From the NCBI RefSeq assembly GCF_000300255.2, contig NC_020913.1:1486692-1550691 (forward strand): a DNA stretch of 64,000 nt, read 5' to 3'. Shown piece after piece: positions 42,556 to 51,295 of the stretch. Within the stretch, counting starts at the first letter, position 1; every line of letters begins with the position of its first letter. Source of the DNA: Candidatus Methanomethylophilus alvi Mx1201 (GTDB lineage: Archaea; Thermoplasmatota; Thermoplasmata; Methanomassiliicoccales; Methanomethylophilaceae). The notes under the pieces were generated by a model. That model searched no databases. It was not told where the DNA came from and worked only from the letters and a program-made list of their open reading frames with translations. The position numbers were made by a program, and so were the translations under genes.

Positions 42556-45500
42556 ATGGACGGCACGGAAACCACCTACCGGGCATTATACAGGCTCCGT
42601 GAGGAATTGAAGAAAGAGGGCCGTTACAGTAACGGAAGGGTGCCTTCGGTATGCAGTGACGATACTCTCCGCGATATCGCGGCAACACGTCCCCAGACCT
42701 TGGATGAGTTCATGAGCATTCCCGGAGTGGGAAAGACCTTCATGGATAACTATGCACAGCGTTTTCTCAAAGTCATCCAGCAGACCGAGACCGAATCATC
42801 CATGAAAGCCGTTCCCATGGATGCGGATCTCAGGGAGACCCTTGAAAGGCTGGAGAACAAACTTGTCAGCATCAACAAGAGGAACCGTCTGCTGTATTTC
42901 GCCAAATGCCAGAACAAAAAGGGCCTGGATATTTTCCTGGACGGTAGGGCTGATCCCCGTGAGATCATCTGGAGCGACAGGAAGGAGATGGTTGTTGCCG
43001 ATCTTTACCATCCTGCGGCCGATCTTACCAGCGAACGCAATACCCATTCCAAGTTCAACACATTGATCCGTGAGAACGAGAACGAACGTCGTGACAAGGG
43101 TCAGAACAATCTGTACCTTGCATATCCTTTCATCAAGGGAAGGCTTACCGGAGAGGATTTCAATGTACGCGCACCCCTTGTGTTTATCCCCGTGTCGGCG
43201 AAACGCGATGCTTCAAGGATTTCAATATCCCAGGATACAGACCGTGACATTCTGTACAACACAACTCTGATTATGGCTCATTGCAAATTCAACGGACTTG
43301 CTTATGACACTTCTCTCGGAGAGGTCGGGGATATCCAGAAAGAGACCTTCATCCGCGATGTGCTGGAGTTCTTCAAGGGACAGGGCATAGTAATCCGGGA
43401 TTCGGGGGAAGAACTTCACAGGTTCCAAAACTATCTGGCCAACGAGTTCCCCGCTTATGAATCCGGTCAACTCTATCTTGATAACGCAGCGGTACTCGGA
43501 AACTTCTCGCAGTTCTCCAGCACCATCCAGTTCGATTATCAACAGATGCTGGATAAAAACGAGATCAATGACCTGGTGGAGGAACTGCTCGACACATACC
43601 GTGAGGAGGAAAAAGTCGATTATTCCTATGACGGGGAAACCGAGATCGATGCTCCCGACAAGGATCTCCAGATTTCAGAGAAGGAGATCATTTACATCAA
43701 TGATCTAAACAGCTCCCAGGAGAATGTTATTTCCGCCATCAAAAAATCAGATAAACTGGTTGTCAAGGGACCTCCGGGAACAGGAAAATCCCAGATGATC
43801 GCAAGTCTGATCGCGGATTTCGCCTGTAGCGGAAAAACCGTACTCATGGTATCCGAGAAGAAGACCGCACTTGATGTCGTCTATTCCCGTCTCGGAAATC
43901 TGTCCCAGTATGCTATGATCCTCGATGATGTGGGAAGCAAGGAACTGTTCTATTCCCAGCTTCAGCGCATGGTTGACTACAACAGCGTGGTCTCACCTTC
44001 CACGGAACAGCTGGAAAACATCTCCCGTAAGATCGATGAGACCGTGAGGGAGCTGCAGAACATCGCATCCACTCTTTACACTCCCGATTCGTTCGGTATC
44101 GAACCCTACAGGCTCTACCATCTGAACCGTTCCGGTTCCGACAGGGGCCAGAGGGAGATGGAGAACCTGGCAAAACTCCAGAAGTCGGGAAAGGTCCTCG
44201 GAATGAAGTACAACGAACTGGAGGATGCCCATTCGACCTTCGGAAACAGCCAGCTTGTCGGAAACCTCGCACTCAACGGGGAATGTGCTGACAAGTGTCC
44301 CGCACTGAAGGACTACCGCCCCTCCCTCAGCAGTGCGGAATTCGACCAGATGGTATGCGAGCTCGATGCACTGCTAAAGGATGTCACCGAGTTCAACCAC
44401 AAGGGATTCTTCGGTAAACTCCTCGGCAAGGGAAAGATGAAGAAAAAAGTCGCGGAGACGGTAAGGAGGAATTTCACCGGCAATATCGAAAGTATCTCGG
44501 ACAGGATAATGGCTGGAAACACCGATGGGCTCATCTGCGACAGAAGTCTGTACGAGGACTACGATAAGACCAACACAGTATACTCGAAACTCACGTCTTC
44601 GGAGAGGGAATACTTCGAAAGCATGAAGATGATCGGCAGTGCCGACACCGAGACCAACGATGAACTCTTCGATTCGGTCCTTGACTGGCATCTTGACAGT
44701 TTCGAATCCAAACACAGGAATGTCCTAAGCAGCATCGGTTCCTTTGACGGATACATCGCAAAACTGAAGGAACTCATCGGTCAGAAGAAGGAGATATCCC
44801 GCAGACAGATGCAGGCCGTTCTATCCATCGAGCTCAGCAAGCTCGGACAAAGCAAACGCGGCCAGGAAATCAAACGCAAGATCGAGACCAAGAGGAAGAT
44901 GTCGGTCAACAAGTTCGTCAAGACCTACAGCAGGGAGCTCTTCGATTCGGTGAAAATCTGGATGATGACTCCCGAGGTCGTGTCCGAAATCATCCCCCTG
45001 CAGAAGGGCAGGTTCGACCTAGCTGTGTTCGATGAGGCATCCCAGATGTTCGTCGAGAACGGTATTCCTGCGATTCTCCGTGCGAAGAAGGTCGTTATCG
45101 TGGGTGATGAGAACCAGCTGAGGCCCAACTCCGTCGGAAAGGGAAGGATGACCGACAATTCAGACGATGACGAGGATGACGATACCGTTGCCGGCAACGC
45201 GGCTCTGGAAGAGGAGAGTCTCCTTGACCTTGCAAGGTTCAGATATCCCTGTGTGATCCTCAACTTCCATTACCGTTCGAAATACGAGGAACTCATCGCA
45301 TTCTCCAACTACGCCTACTACAAGGGCAGACTGTATGTGGCACCCAATACGGAGGTCCCGGAGGAACCCCCAATCGAAGTCATCAAGACCTATGATTCCG
45401 TGTGGACCAACCGTACCAGTCCCATGGAAGCTCAGCGCGTGGCCGAACTTCTCCGTACATTCTTCCTGCAGAGACGCGAGAACGAATCCGTCGGAATCAT

Positions 45501-47163
45501 CACTTTCAACACCAACCAGCGTGATCTCATCGATGACAGGATCGATGAACTCTGCCGTGCCGATCCCCAGTTCAATGCCTGTGTGCAGAAAGAGCTCGTC
45601 CGCAAGGACCGGGGAGAGGATACCGGACTGTTTGTGAAGAACATCGAGAATGTGCAGGGAGACGAACGTGATGTCATTATCTTCTCCACCACCTATGCCA
45701 AGAACGAGAACGGACGCATGATGCGCTTCTTCGGCAGCCTCAACAACGAAGGCGGAGAGAACAGGCTCAATGTTGCCGTCTCCAGAGCCAAGAAGAAGAT
45801 CTACATAGTCACCTCCTTCGATCCATCCGACCTCGATGTCAGTGACGTTAAGAACAAGGGTCCGAAGTATTTCAAGAAGTATCTGCAGTATGCCCATGCG
45901 GTAAGCGCCAGGGACATGGAGACCGAACGCAGTATCCTGCATTCCTTCGGAGACGAGCTCAATCCCGGAAGTGCAATTCATTTCGACAGCGACTTCGAGA
46001 ACCAGGTTTATGATATGCTTCTCGAAAGAGGCCTCGATGTGGATACGCAGGTCGGAGTCGGCGGATACAGGATAGATCTTGCCGTCCGCTCGGAAGGCAG
46101 GTACATCCTCGGAATCGAATGCGATGGAAAGCTATATCACAGTTCCAAATCCGCCAGGGAAAGGGATTTCCACAGACAGAACTACCTCGAATCACGCGGA
46201 TGGAGGATCTACCGTATCTGGAGTCCCAACTGGTGGAAGAATCCTGTGGCGGAGATCGATAAAATCCAGGCATTGGTGAAATCATTCTCTGCGGAGGATG
46301 CCGAACGCAGGAAACGGGAGGCAGAGAATCCCGCACCTCTTCCGGAACTACCTCCCGAAGTGCCTGTTACCGAGTTCAAACCCAAATCGCAGAGGTACAA
46401 AGGCGACAAAGGTGTCAGCGTAACCAAGAGGATAAGTCAGATCAAACAGCCCAGAGGCGGTTTCATAAAACCGAAGTCGATGGAAAGGATACAGTTCGAC
46501 GACGGTCTCGAACTCGGAATGGAGTCCGTAAAGGCACCGACCGTCGGAATGGTCGTCGACTACCTGAGCCGTCTCGAACAGGGAGCTTCTCCAAGAGAGG
46601 CGTTCGGCATAAGCCTGCTCGGTGCTGCCAAGATCAACGAGACCAAACGTGCGGAAGGATATCTTTCGAAGATACGCGGAACCGATGACGAATCCATCAA
46701 GAATGCATGCAGACTTGTATGGTATGATCAGGTATATCGTGCAGGAACCACACTGGGCGATCCGGATAATGCAGTTGCCGATGAATCCACCTGCGAGAGC
46801 ATCCGCATCATGATCATCCGTGCCCATGCGTTTTTCGAGAAATACGGGCCGGTTACGGTCGAAGGTCCCACGTTCGGTCCAGACGGATACACTGAAACAG
46901 TCAGAACGGGAGACGGTGATTTCTGTACCGCTGATACCATCTGGGACTTCAAAGTAATCTCTTCCGAACCCACCTCCAGATACACTCTGCAGCTTGCGAT
47001 GTATTACATCATGGCACACAGGTCCGGAAATCCCGAATACAAAGGTCTGTCTAAGATAGGAATATTCAATCCCCGTCTCAATGTGGCCTATCTTCTCGAC
47101 ATGTCGACGGTTCCCGCGGAAATCATCCATATTATCGAAGACGAGATCATCTGCTATGATTGA
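42556..47163 (+). CDS. HRDC-SF1 helicase with two predicted PD-(D/E)XK nuclease domains
   Basis: This 1535-residue protein is a candidate defence effector. Residues about 5-75 form an HRDC domain (ALYRLREELKKEGR, EFMSIPGVGKTFMDNY). Residues about 90-330 match the DUF4011-type region of helicase-nuclease proteins. An SF1 helicase follows: Walker A GPPGTGKSQ (about 404), Walker B AVFDEASQM (about 824), and QGDERDVIIFSTTY (about 1033). A Vsr/DUF559-like nuclease (FENQVYDMLL, YRIDLAV, LGIECDGKLYHSS; about 1140-1240) is next. At the C-terminus a second RecB/Cas4-like nuclease pattern (GDGDF, WDFKV, QLAMYY) is plausible. A 28-bp hairpin ends the unit. No methylase or partner gene is adjacent. Confidence 0.8.
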   Translation: MDGTETTYRALYRLREELKKEGRYSNGRVPSVCSDDTLRDIAATRPQTLDEFMSIPGVGKTFMDNYAQRFLKVIQQTETESSMKAVPMDADLRETLERLENKLVSINKRNRLLYFAKCQNKKGLDIFLDGRADPREIIWSDRKEMVVADLYHPAADLTSERNTHSKFNTLIRENENERRDKGQNNLYLAYPFIKGRLTGEDFNVRAPLVFIPVSAKRDASRISISQDTDRDILYNTTLIMAHCKFNGLAYDTSLGEVGDIQKETFIRDVLEFFKGQGIVIRDSGEELHRFQNYLANEFPAYESGQLYLDNAAVLGNFSQFSSTIQFDYQQMLDKNEINDLVEELLDTYREEEKVDYSYDGETEIDAPDKDLQISEKEIIYINDLNSSQENVISAIKKSDKLVVKGPPGTGKSQMIASLIADFACSGKTVLMVSEKKTALDVVYSRLGNLSQYAMILDDVGSKELFYSQLQRMVDYNSVVSPSTEQLENISRKIDETVRELQNIASTLYTPDSFGIEPYRLYHLNRSGSDRGQREMENLAKLQKSGKVLGMKYNELEDAHSTFGNSQLVGNLALNGECADKCPALKDYRPSLSSAEFDQMVCELDALLKDVTEFNHKGFFGKLLGKGKMKKKVAETVRRNFTGNIESISDRIMAGNTDGLICDRSLYEDYDKTNTVYSKLTSSEREYFESMKMIGSADTETNDELFDSVLDWHLDSFESKHRNVLSSIGSFDGYIAKLKELIGQKKEISRRQMQAVLSIELSKLGQSKRGQEIKRKIETKRKMSVNKFVKTYSRELFDSVKIWMMTPEVVSEIIPLQKGRFDLAVFDEASQMFVENGIPAILRAKKVVIVGDENQLRPNSVGKGRMTDNSDDDEDDDTVAGNAALEEESLLDLARFRYPCVILNFHYRSKYEELIAFSNYAYYKGRLYVAPNTEVPEEPPIEVIKTYDSVWTNRTSPMEAQRVAELLRTFFLQRRENESVGIITFNTNQRDLIDDRIDELCRADPQFNACVQKELVRKDRGEDTGLFVKNIENVQGDERDVIIFSTTYAKNENGRMMRFFGSLNNEGGENRLNVAVSRAKKKIYIVTSFDPSDLDVSDVKNKGPKYFKKYLQYAHAVSARDMETERSILHSFGDELNPGSAIHFDSDFENQVYDMLLERGLDVDTQVGVGGYRIDLAVRSEGRYILGIECDGKLYHSSKSARERDFHRQNYLESRGWRIYRIWSPNWWKNPVAEIDKIQALVKSFSAEDAERRKREAENPAPLPELPPEVPVTEFKPKSQRYKGDKGVSVTKRISQIKQPRGGFIKPKSMERIQFDDGLELGMESVKAPTVGMVVDYLSRLEQGASPREAFGISLLGAAKINETKRAEGYLSKIRGTDDESIKNACRLVWYDQVYRAGTTLGDPDNAVADESTCESIRIMIIRAHAFFEKYGPVTVEGPTFGPDGYTETVRTGDGDFCTADTIWDFKVISSEPTSRYTLQLAMYYIMAHRSGNPEYKGLSKIGIFNPRLNVAYLLDMSTVPAEIIHIIEDEIICYD

Positions 47164-47170
47164 ACGGATA

Positions 47171-47198
47171 GCCTCTGCGGACATTACTCCGCAGAGGC
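47171..47198 (+). terminator. Hairpin terminator after the helicase-nuclease
   Basis: GCCTCTGCGGA-CATTAC-TCCGCAGAGGC is a perfect 11-bp stem 7 bp beyond the stop codon. Confidence 0.65.
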
Positions 47199-47201
47199 TC
47201 A

Positions 47202-47333
47202 TCAAACGATTTCCACATATTCGGAAATGATGTCCAAGGCTTCCGCGTAGCTTCCACATGAGTAGATTCTGTTCCTCATCTCCTCCGCTTCGGCTGCCAT
47301 TCCGTGTTCCTTCAGCGTGAGTGATGCGATCAT
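47202..47333 (-). CDS. Possible small protein or gene fragment
   Basis: The frame ends with LTLKEHGMAAEAEEMRNRI and YSCGSYAEALDIISEYVEIV, which has the look of a real helical protein and resembles short conserved proteins of anaerobes. Upstream of about 47333 the same frame becomes unconvincing while another frame looks coding, so this may be the C-terminal part of a frameshifted gene. It is convergent with the helicase and abuts its terminator. Confidence 0.35.
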   Translation of the reverse strand: MIASLTLKEHGMAAEAEEMRNRIYSCGSYAEALDIISEYVEIV

Positions 47334-47445
47334 AGAATGTCTCGACGATCTTATCAAATCCGGATACGAAAAGGCCATCCCCGTCAAAGAGCAGGTGCTG
47401 AACAGTTGAACCGATCGAACCTTCCATTTCGGAGAAATAGTAAGT

Positions 47446-47787
47446 ATGGGGGAAGACAATGTCATGGGCAAAGGGATTCCTTTGCCTGTGAACAGTCATT
47501 ATGTGCCGAGATTCATCCTGAAGAATTTCGGTAGTTCCGTCAACATGTATCGTCGCAGTGATGGCACCTATCGTAAAGACTGTCCGATAGAATCGGCCTA
47601 TTCGAAAGTCGGTTATTATAATGAGTATACAGAGAAGTATCTGAATGAACGTGCGGAAGCCGAATTCAGCAGCATTCTTGATAAAATAGTACATGCTGAT
47701 GGAGACATCAGTCTTTCTGTAGAGCAGGAATTGAAACTGAAAAGGTTCGTTATGATCTTGACTTGGACAGTTGATCTTGCACAATAG
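47446..47787 (+). pseudogene. DUF4238 protein, N-terminal fragment interrupted by an IS
   Basis: The start MGKGIPLPVNSHYVPRFILK and NFGSSVNMYRRSDGTYRKD is the typical opening of DUF4238 proteins (HYVPRFxLRxF...Y). About 100 genuine residues end in KLKRFVMIL; the remaining TWTVDLAQ and TAG are encoded by the left end of the insertion sequence. The rest of the gene is not recognisable beyond the right end. DUF4238 genes are frequent in mobile and defence regions. Confidence 0.75.
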
Positions 47788-49492
47788 ATACAATTTCGGA
47801 AATTTTACCTCGCGAAATCTTCTGTCCAATGACCATGGCCAGTAATTTTGAAAAATTTGGAAAACAGATTCATTGGACAGTTAATGTTATATGCGCCATA
47901 AACGGGCTGAATGCCTGTAAAAACACCCTCGATAACGCTTCAAAATCTCAGAAATCTCTCTTGTCAGGTCAGTTTCGTTGCTAAATATGCGCTCTATATT
48001 CCACCCATCACGTGGAATGAGCGTTACTGTCCAATGAATCAGATTCTCGATAATCGTCTTTGCCGACGGTTTATGTTCGATACGTGTCCTCTTCCCATCC
48101 ACCATCTTCTCGATGATATCCGGTTCCATATCGTATCTGAGCACAGAGATCTGCAACTGGGCGATCAATGCCAACATCAGAGATCCTCTGACGGAGGATC
48201 TGCTCCACACCCGTAGCGGTTTCAGATTGACAACGCTCTTTATCGATGAAATGAGGTGTTCGATGCCCACCCTGTGCCTGTATATGTCCAACGCTTCCGA
48301 GGGTTCCATCCATTCCGATGACTGAAGTTTGAACCAACCGCACCTGTCCCCTGCTTCCTCCTTGGCAGCCAGAAGTATGTCTCCATCCAACCACGGATTG
48401 AGTTTCATCTGTATCTCGAAGGATTTGATCATTACATCGTAGAAAGGATTCCTCTTCACCGTCACCAGTTTGCCTATCTTCGGTTCCTTCATGATGTCTC
48501 TGGCATCAGTCATCTGCTGGGCGAGTTTAGCCGCCCTTCTCTCGGCTGCAGCCTGTCCCATCACATATCTGTCGGCGGAGAAGAACAGATAGTTCGTCTT
48601 GCCCGATGATTCGAATCTGTGGGCGATAACGATCATACCTCTGTCCAGATACTGCATCCTATCGGGACATTCGTCGATCATCTGCTCATCGGACTTGTTC
48701 ATCTTCACTCTGGTGCGATATCTCATATCGCTTTCCTTGATCTCGTCCAACAGAGCTTTGTCCGACCCTCCCGCGTCCATGATTATCCTGGATCCTTCCT
48801 TCAGCATGAACATGAGCTGAGGAATGAAATCCTGATACTGCGGCGGATCGTTCCAATTGCCCGGATACAGTTCTATGGATATCGGCAGTCCCGATTTTGC
48901 CAACTGAGCGACCACGAACTGATCCTGCAACTGTATGGTTCCGCCGCCTTCACCGGCGGCGGTGTTCTCCCCTTTCGACCCGTATCTGACTATATGGGAT
49001 CCGTCCACATATACATCCGTATCAAGGTCGGGATAGATTCCCTTCAGCCGCCCCCAAAGGAAAGAGATCGTATCCTCGAAATACGTGTCCAACAGATCCA
49101 AAGCCCGTTCCATGGTCTTTCTCGAGATCACGTATCCGTGGCAGAGCTCCTCCCTTGCCAAAGGAGAAGACGAATCCGTTTCGCATTTGTTCATGTATGC
49201 TCCCCCGCTCAGTTGATGTATACACATCAGCTCCACAACATATCCCAGCGGTACGCCTTTTTCCTTGAACCCGTTGAGAAAGTCATAAAGATGCAATCTG
49301 CGGAACCCTTTTCGTACGAGTTCCATGATGCCGAAGGATAACGATATATTCCATCCGGCCATAGCATCCGCTGCCTTGAATGTCGTTTGTTTAGCCATGA
49401 ACGGCTTCAAGGCTCTGCTTCTTGTTGAACTTTGCATTCGGCCTTTAACGGCAAAAACGTCTCAACACGAAAACTCAACTGTCCAAGTCAAG
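47757..49492. mobile_element. IS1634-type insertion sequence, 18-bp terminal inverted repeats
   Basis: CTTGACTTGGACAGTTGA (47757-47774) and its exact complement TCAACTGTCCAAGTCAAG (49475-49492) bound a 1.74-kb element with one transposase gene. No clear target duplication is visible, and the right flank does not resume the DUF4238 gene, so a deletion may have followed insertion. Confidence 0.85.
47887..49437 (-). CDS. IS1634 family (IS4 superfamily) transposase
   Basis: This 516-residue DDE transposase has the first Asp in DVYVDGSHIVRYG, the second in RIIMDAGGSDKALLDE, and the Glu in YRHRVGIEHLISSIK, in normal IS4-superfamily spacing. The N-terminal FKAADAMAGWNISLSFGI resembles other IS1634 members. 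The frame is uninterrupted, so the element may be active. ATG 49437 or ATG 49398 (MAKQTTFKAAD) are possible starts. It disrupts the DUF4238 gene. Confidence 0.88.
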   Translation of the reverse strand: MQSSTRSRALKPFMAKQTTFKAADAMAGWNISLSFGIMELVRKGFRRLHLYDFLNGFKEKGVPLGYVVELMCIHQLSGGAYMNKCETDSSSPLAREELCHGYVISRKTMERALDLLDTYFEDTISFLWGRLKGIYPDLDTDVYVDGSHIVRYGSKGENTAAGEGGGTIQLQDQFVVAQLAKSGLPISIELYPGNWNDPPQYQDFIPQLMFMLKEGSRIIMDAGGSDKALLDEIKESDMRYRTRVKMNKSDEQMIDECPDRMQYLDRGMIVIAHRFESSGKTNYLFFSADRYVMGQAAAERRAAKLAQQMTDARDIMKEPKIGKLVTVKRNPFYDVMIKSFEIQMKLNPWLDGDILLAAKEEAGDRCGWFKLQSSEWMEPSEALDIYRHRVGIEHLISSIKSVVNLKPLRVWSRSSVRGSLMLALIAQLQISVLRYDMEPDIIEKMVDGKRTRIEHKPSAKTIIENLIHWTVTLIPRDGWNIERIFSNETDLTREISEILKRYRGCFYRHSARLWRI

Positions 49493-49682
49493 CTGAGGGA
49501 AGTGTCGAACTGCTGAAGGAATGCAGCAATATTCCCCCGATGTCCGAAGCACTTGCTACTTCGGAGAAGTCGGAAGAAGGGTCCCCGGAGCTTCCGGAGA
49601 AGTCCGGGGATGAGGGCCAGACCGCTTGATTGCCCGACGTTCGAATTTTTAATGATTAGGGCCCATTTAGCTAAAGCTATAA

Positions 49683-50444
49683 TCACAAATGAGGAATGTA
49701 GTTTGATCTATAGTTTGATCTTGGGTCTTGCACATCCACAACGTTGGTTACCTCAACTCTCTGAGTTTCACCGCAATCTTCCCAGTGTTGACTCCACATG
49801 ATGGAATAACTTTTGGGAGCATTACGATCATAAGGGATATTATGTACTTCAGACATAACTCCATTAATCTTAATCCCAAAAATCTGACCGTTTTTCAGCA
49901 TGAATTCAAGGTAGATCATCGCATCAGAAAATTCTTGGATACTGAATGAAACATCACTTGTTGTAGGTGTGAGACATTCATTACGGATCAATTTCATCGA
50001 CTCTTTGCATTTTCTCGTTCCGAGGTGAATGTTTTCGAATAATTCTGGCTCTAATTTCCAAGCGAGGTGTATTTCCTCGCCTTCAGTTACCCATTTGGGA
50101 AGTATGAATTTCACCAGTTCGTAGTAATCAGACTTATCGAATTTCTCATAGAAGGGGATGTGTCTGGTCTCTGATCCAGATTGTATGTCGCTGACAATGG
50201 CAAAATCACCTTCCGAAACATAGGCATTTCCATTCACTAATTGGGTGATTTTGTAGGTATATCCTCCTTCCGACAGAGGTTGAATAGTCAGAGATGTGTC
50301 GGAATCTTCACACAGATAGGTTTTCAGGGACATGCCATCGAGCGAAATCTCGATTATTGTGTTCTCAACATCCTCTGCTACCTTGTCGAAGAGGATGATT
50401 GCGAAGTCTTTTCCGGTTTTGGCTTTGGTTTTGAAGTCATTCAT
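49683..50444 (-). CDS. Island protein with paralogous N-terminal domain, copy B
   Basis: The protein has 253 residues from ATG 50444 (MNDFKTKAKTGKDF). The first 85 residues are clearly paralogous to the next upstream gene (both have DVENxIxEx...DSDTSxTIQPL...YTYxITQ). The remainder (WVTEGEEIHLAWKLEPELFE, YLEFMLKNGQIFGIKINGVM) is unrelated and may be a beta-rich domain. GTG 50495, overlapping the upstream stop, is an alternative start, but homology favours 50444. Last gene of the minus-strand helicase operon. No known family. Confidence 0.65.
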   Translation of the reverse strand: MNDFKTKAKTGKDFAIILFDKVAEDVENTIIEISLDGMSLKTYLCEDSDTSLTIQPLSEGGYTYKITQLVNGNAYVSEGDFAIVSDIQSGSETRHIPFYEKFDKSDYYELVKFILPKWVTEGEEIHLAWKLEPELFENIHLGTRKCKESMKLIRNECLTPTTSDVSFSIQEFSDAMIYLEFMLKNGQIFGIKINGVMSEVHNIPYDRNAPKSYSIMWSQHWEDCGETQRVEVTNVVDVQDPRSNYRSNYIPHL

Positions 50445-50491
50445 GTTATCGTTCTTCTCGATTCGAGTCAATGGAATTACATAGTCAATTT

Positions 50492-51295
50492 TCACTGGTA
50501 ATCTTGATCTCGTGAAGCAATCTTTCTTTTTTCCGAGAACAATTGTTTCAATTTCTCAGTGGTTCTTGTTCTTGTTGTTAGTTCCATTTCACGTTCTTTA
50601 ATATGTTTGGATAGTTCTCCAATGGCCTTTACAAGTGCCTCTTCTTTCTTTGCTGTCATAGCCTGGGTCTGCTGCTGATATTGCATCCTCTCAAGATCCT
50701 TCTTCATTTGACCAAGAGAGGGCCTCCTTCACGGACGTTCAGCCCGGAAAAGGCCCTCAAGATCCTTCTTCATTTGACCAAGAGAGGGCCCATCAATGTC
50801 CTCATGCAATTGTTCATTTTGCAATGCAACTATTTCGGATTCACAGGCATTCAGCTTAGCATTCAGAATTTGCAGTTTTGTTGCATTTTCAACATATTTC
50901 TTTTGATTCTCTACTTCAGTGTTGTCGGAACCGGTCTTCTTTGCAAGTTCATCTACCTTGTCGTAGAGCTTTTTGATTTGCTTACCGAATTCTTCGAGCT
51001 TATCCATCATTGCTCTGAATAACTCGTCATTTTCATTGTCCCTGACGATGGAGAATTCTCCTTCTGATTTCGATACGGTACCCCCTGCAATCTGGGTTAT
51101 TGTGTAGGTGTAGTTTCCTTTTGCAAGGGGTTGGATGGTGATCGAGGTATCGGACTCATCACATAGGATGGTCTGTATCTTCATACCGTCTGTAAACACC
51201 TCGGCCACAATGTTTTCGACATCCTCGGAAACATGATCATAAATGATGGTGGCAAAATCCTTGCCGGATTTTGCCATTGTTTTGAAGTCGTTCAT
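50492..51295 (-). pseudogene. Island protein with coiled coil, copy A, split by an in-frame stop
   Basis: The gene starts MNDFKTMAKSGKDFATIIYD, with the same N-terminal domain as copy B, then a coiled coil (ELFRAMMDKLEEFGKQIKKLYDKVDELA). At 50729-50731 an in-frame TGA follows QMKKDLEGLFRAERP. The same frame then continues with QMKKDLERMQYQQQTQAMTA to 50492. A 35-bp direct repeat with a 66-bp period (50690-50724, 50756-50790) spans the break, so a tandem duplication brought in the stop. Without it the protein would be about 245 residues. It overlaps the upstream gene by 4 bp. Confidence 0.65.
50690..50790. repeat. 35-bp direct repeat, 66-bp period
   Basis: The 35 bp starting CTCAAGATCCTTCTTCATTT occur at 50690-50724 and 50756-50790. 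The 31-bp spacer contains the TGA that interrupts the coiled-coil gene. Because 66 is divisible by three, the frame is preserved around it. Confidence 0.85.

Noticed and set aside
50729..50731. TGA read as selenocysteine in the coiled-coil gene
   Set aside because: The stop lies in the spacer of a recent tandem duplication, with no SECIS-like structure expected and no selenoprotein homology.
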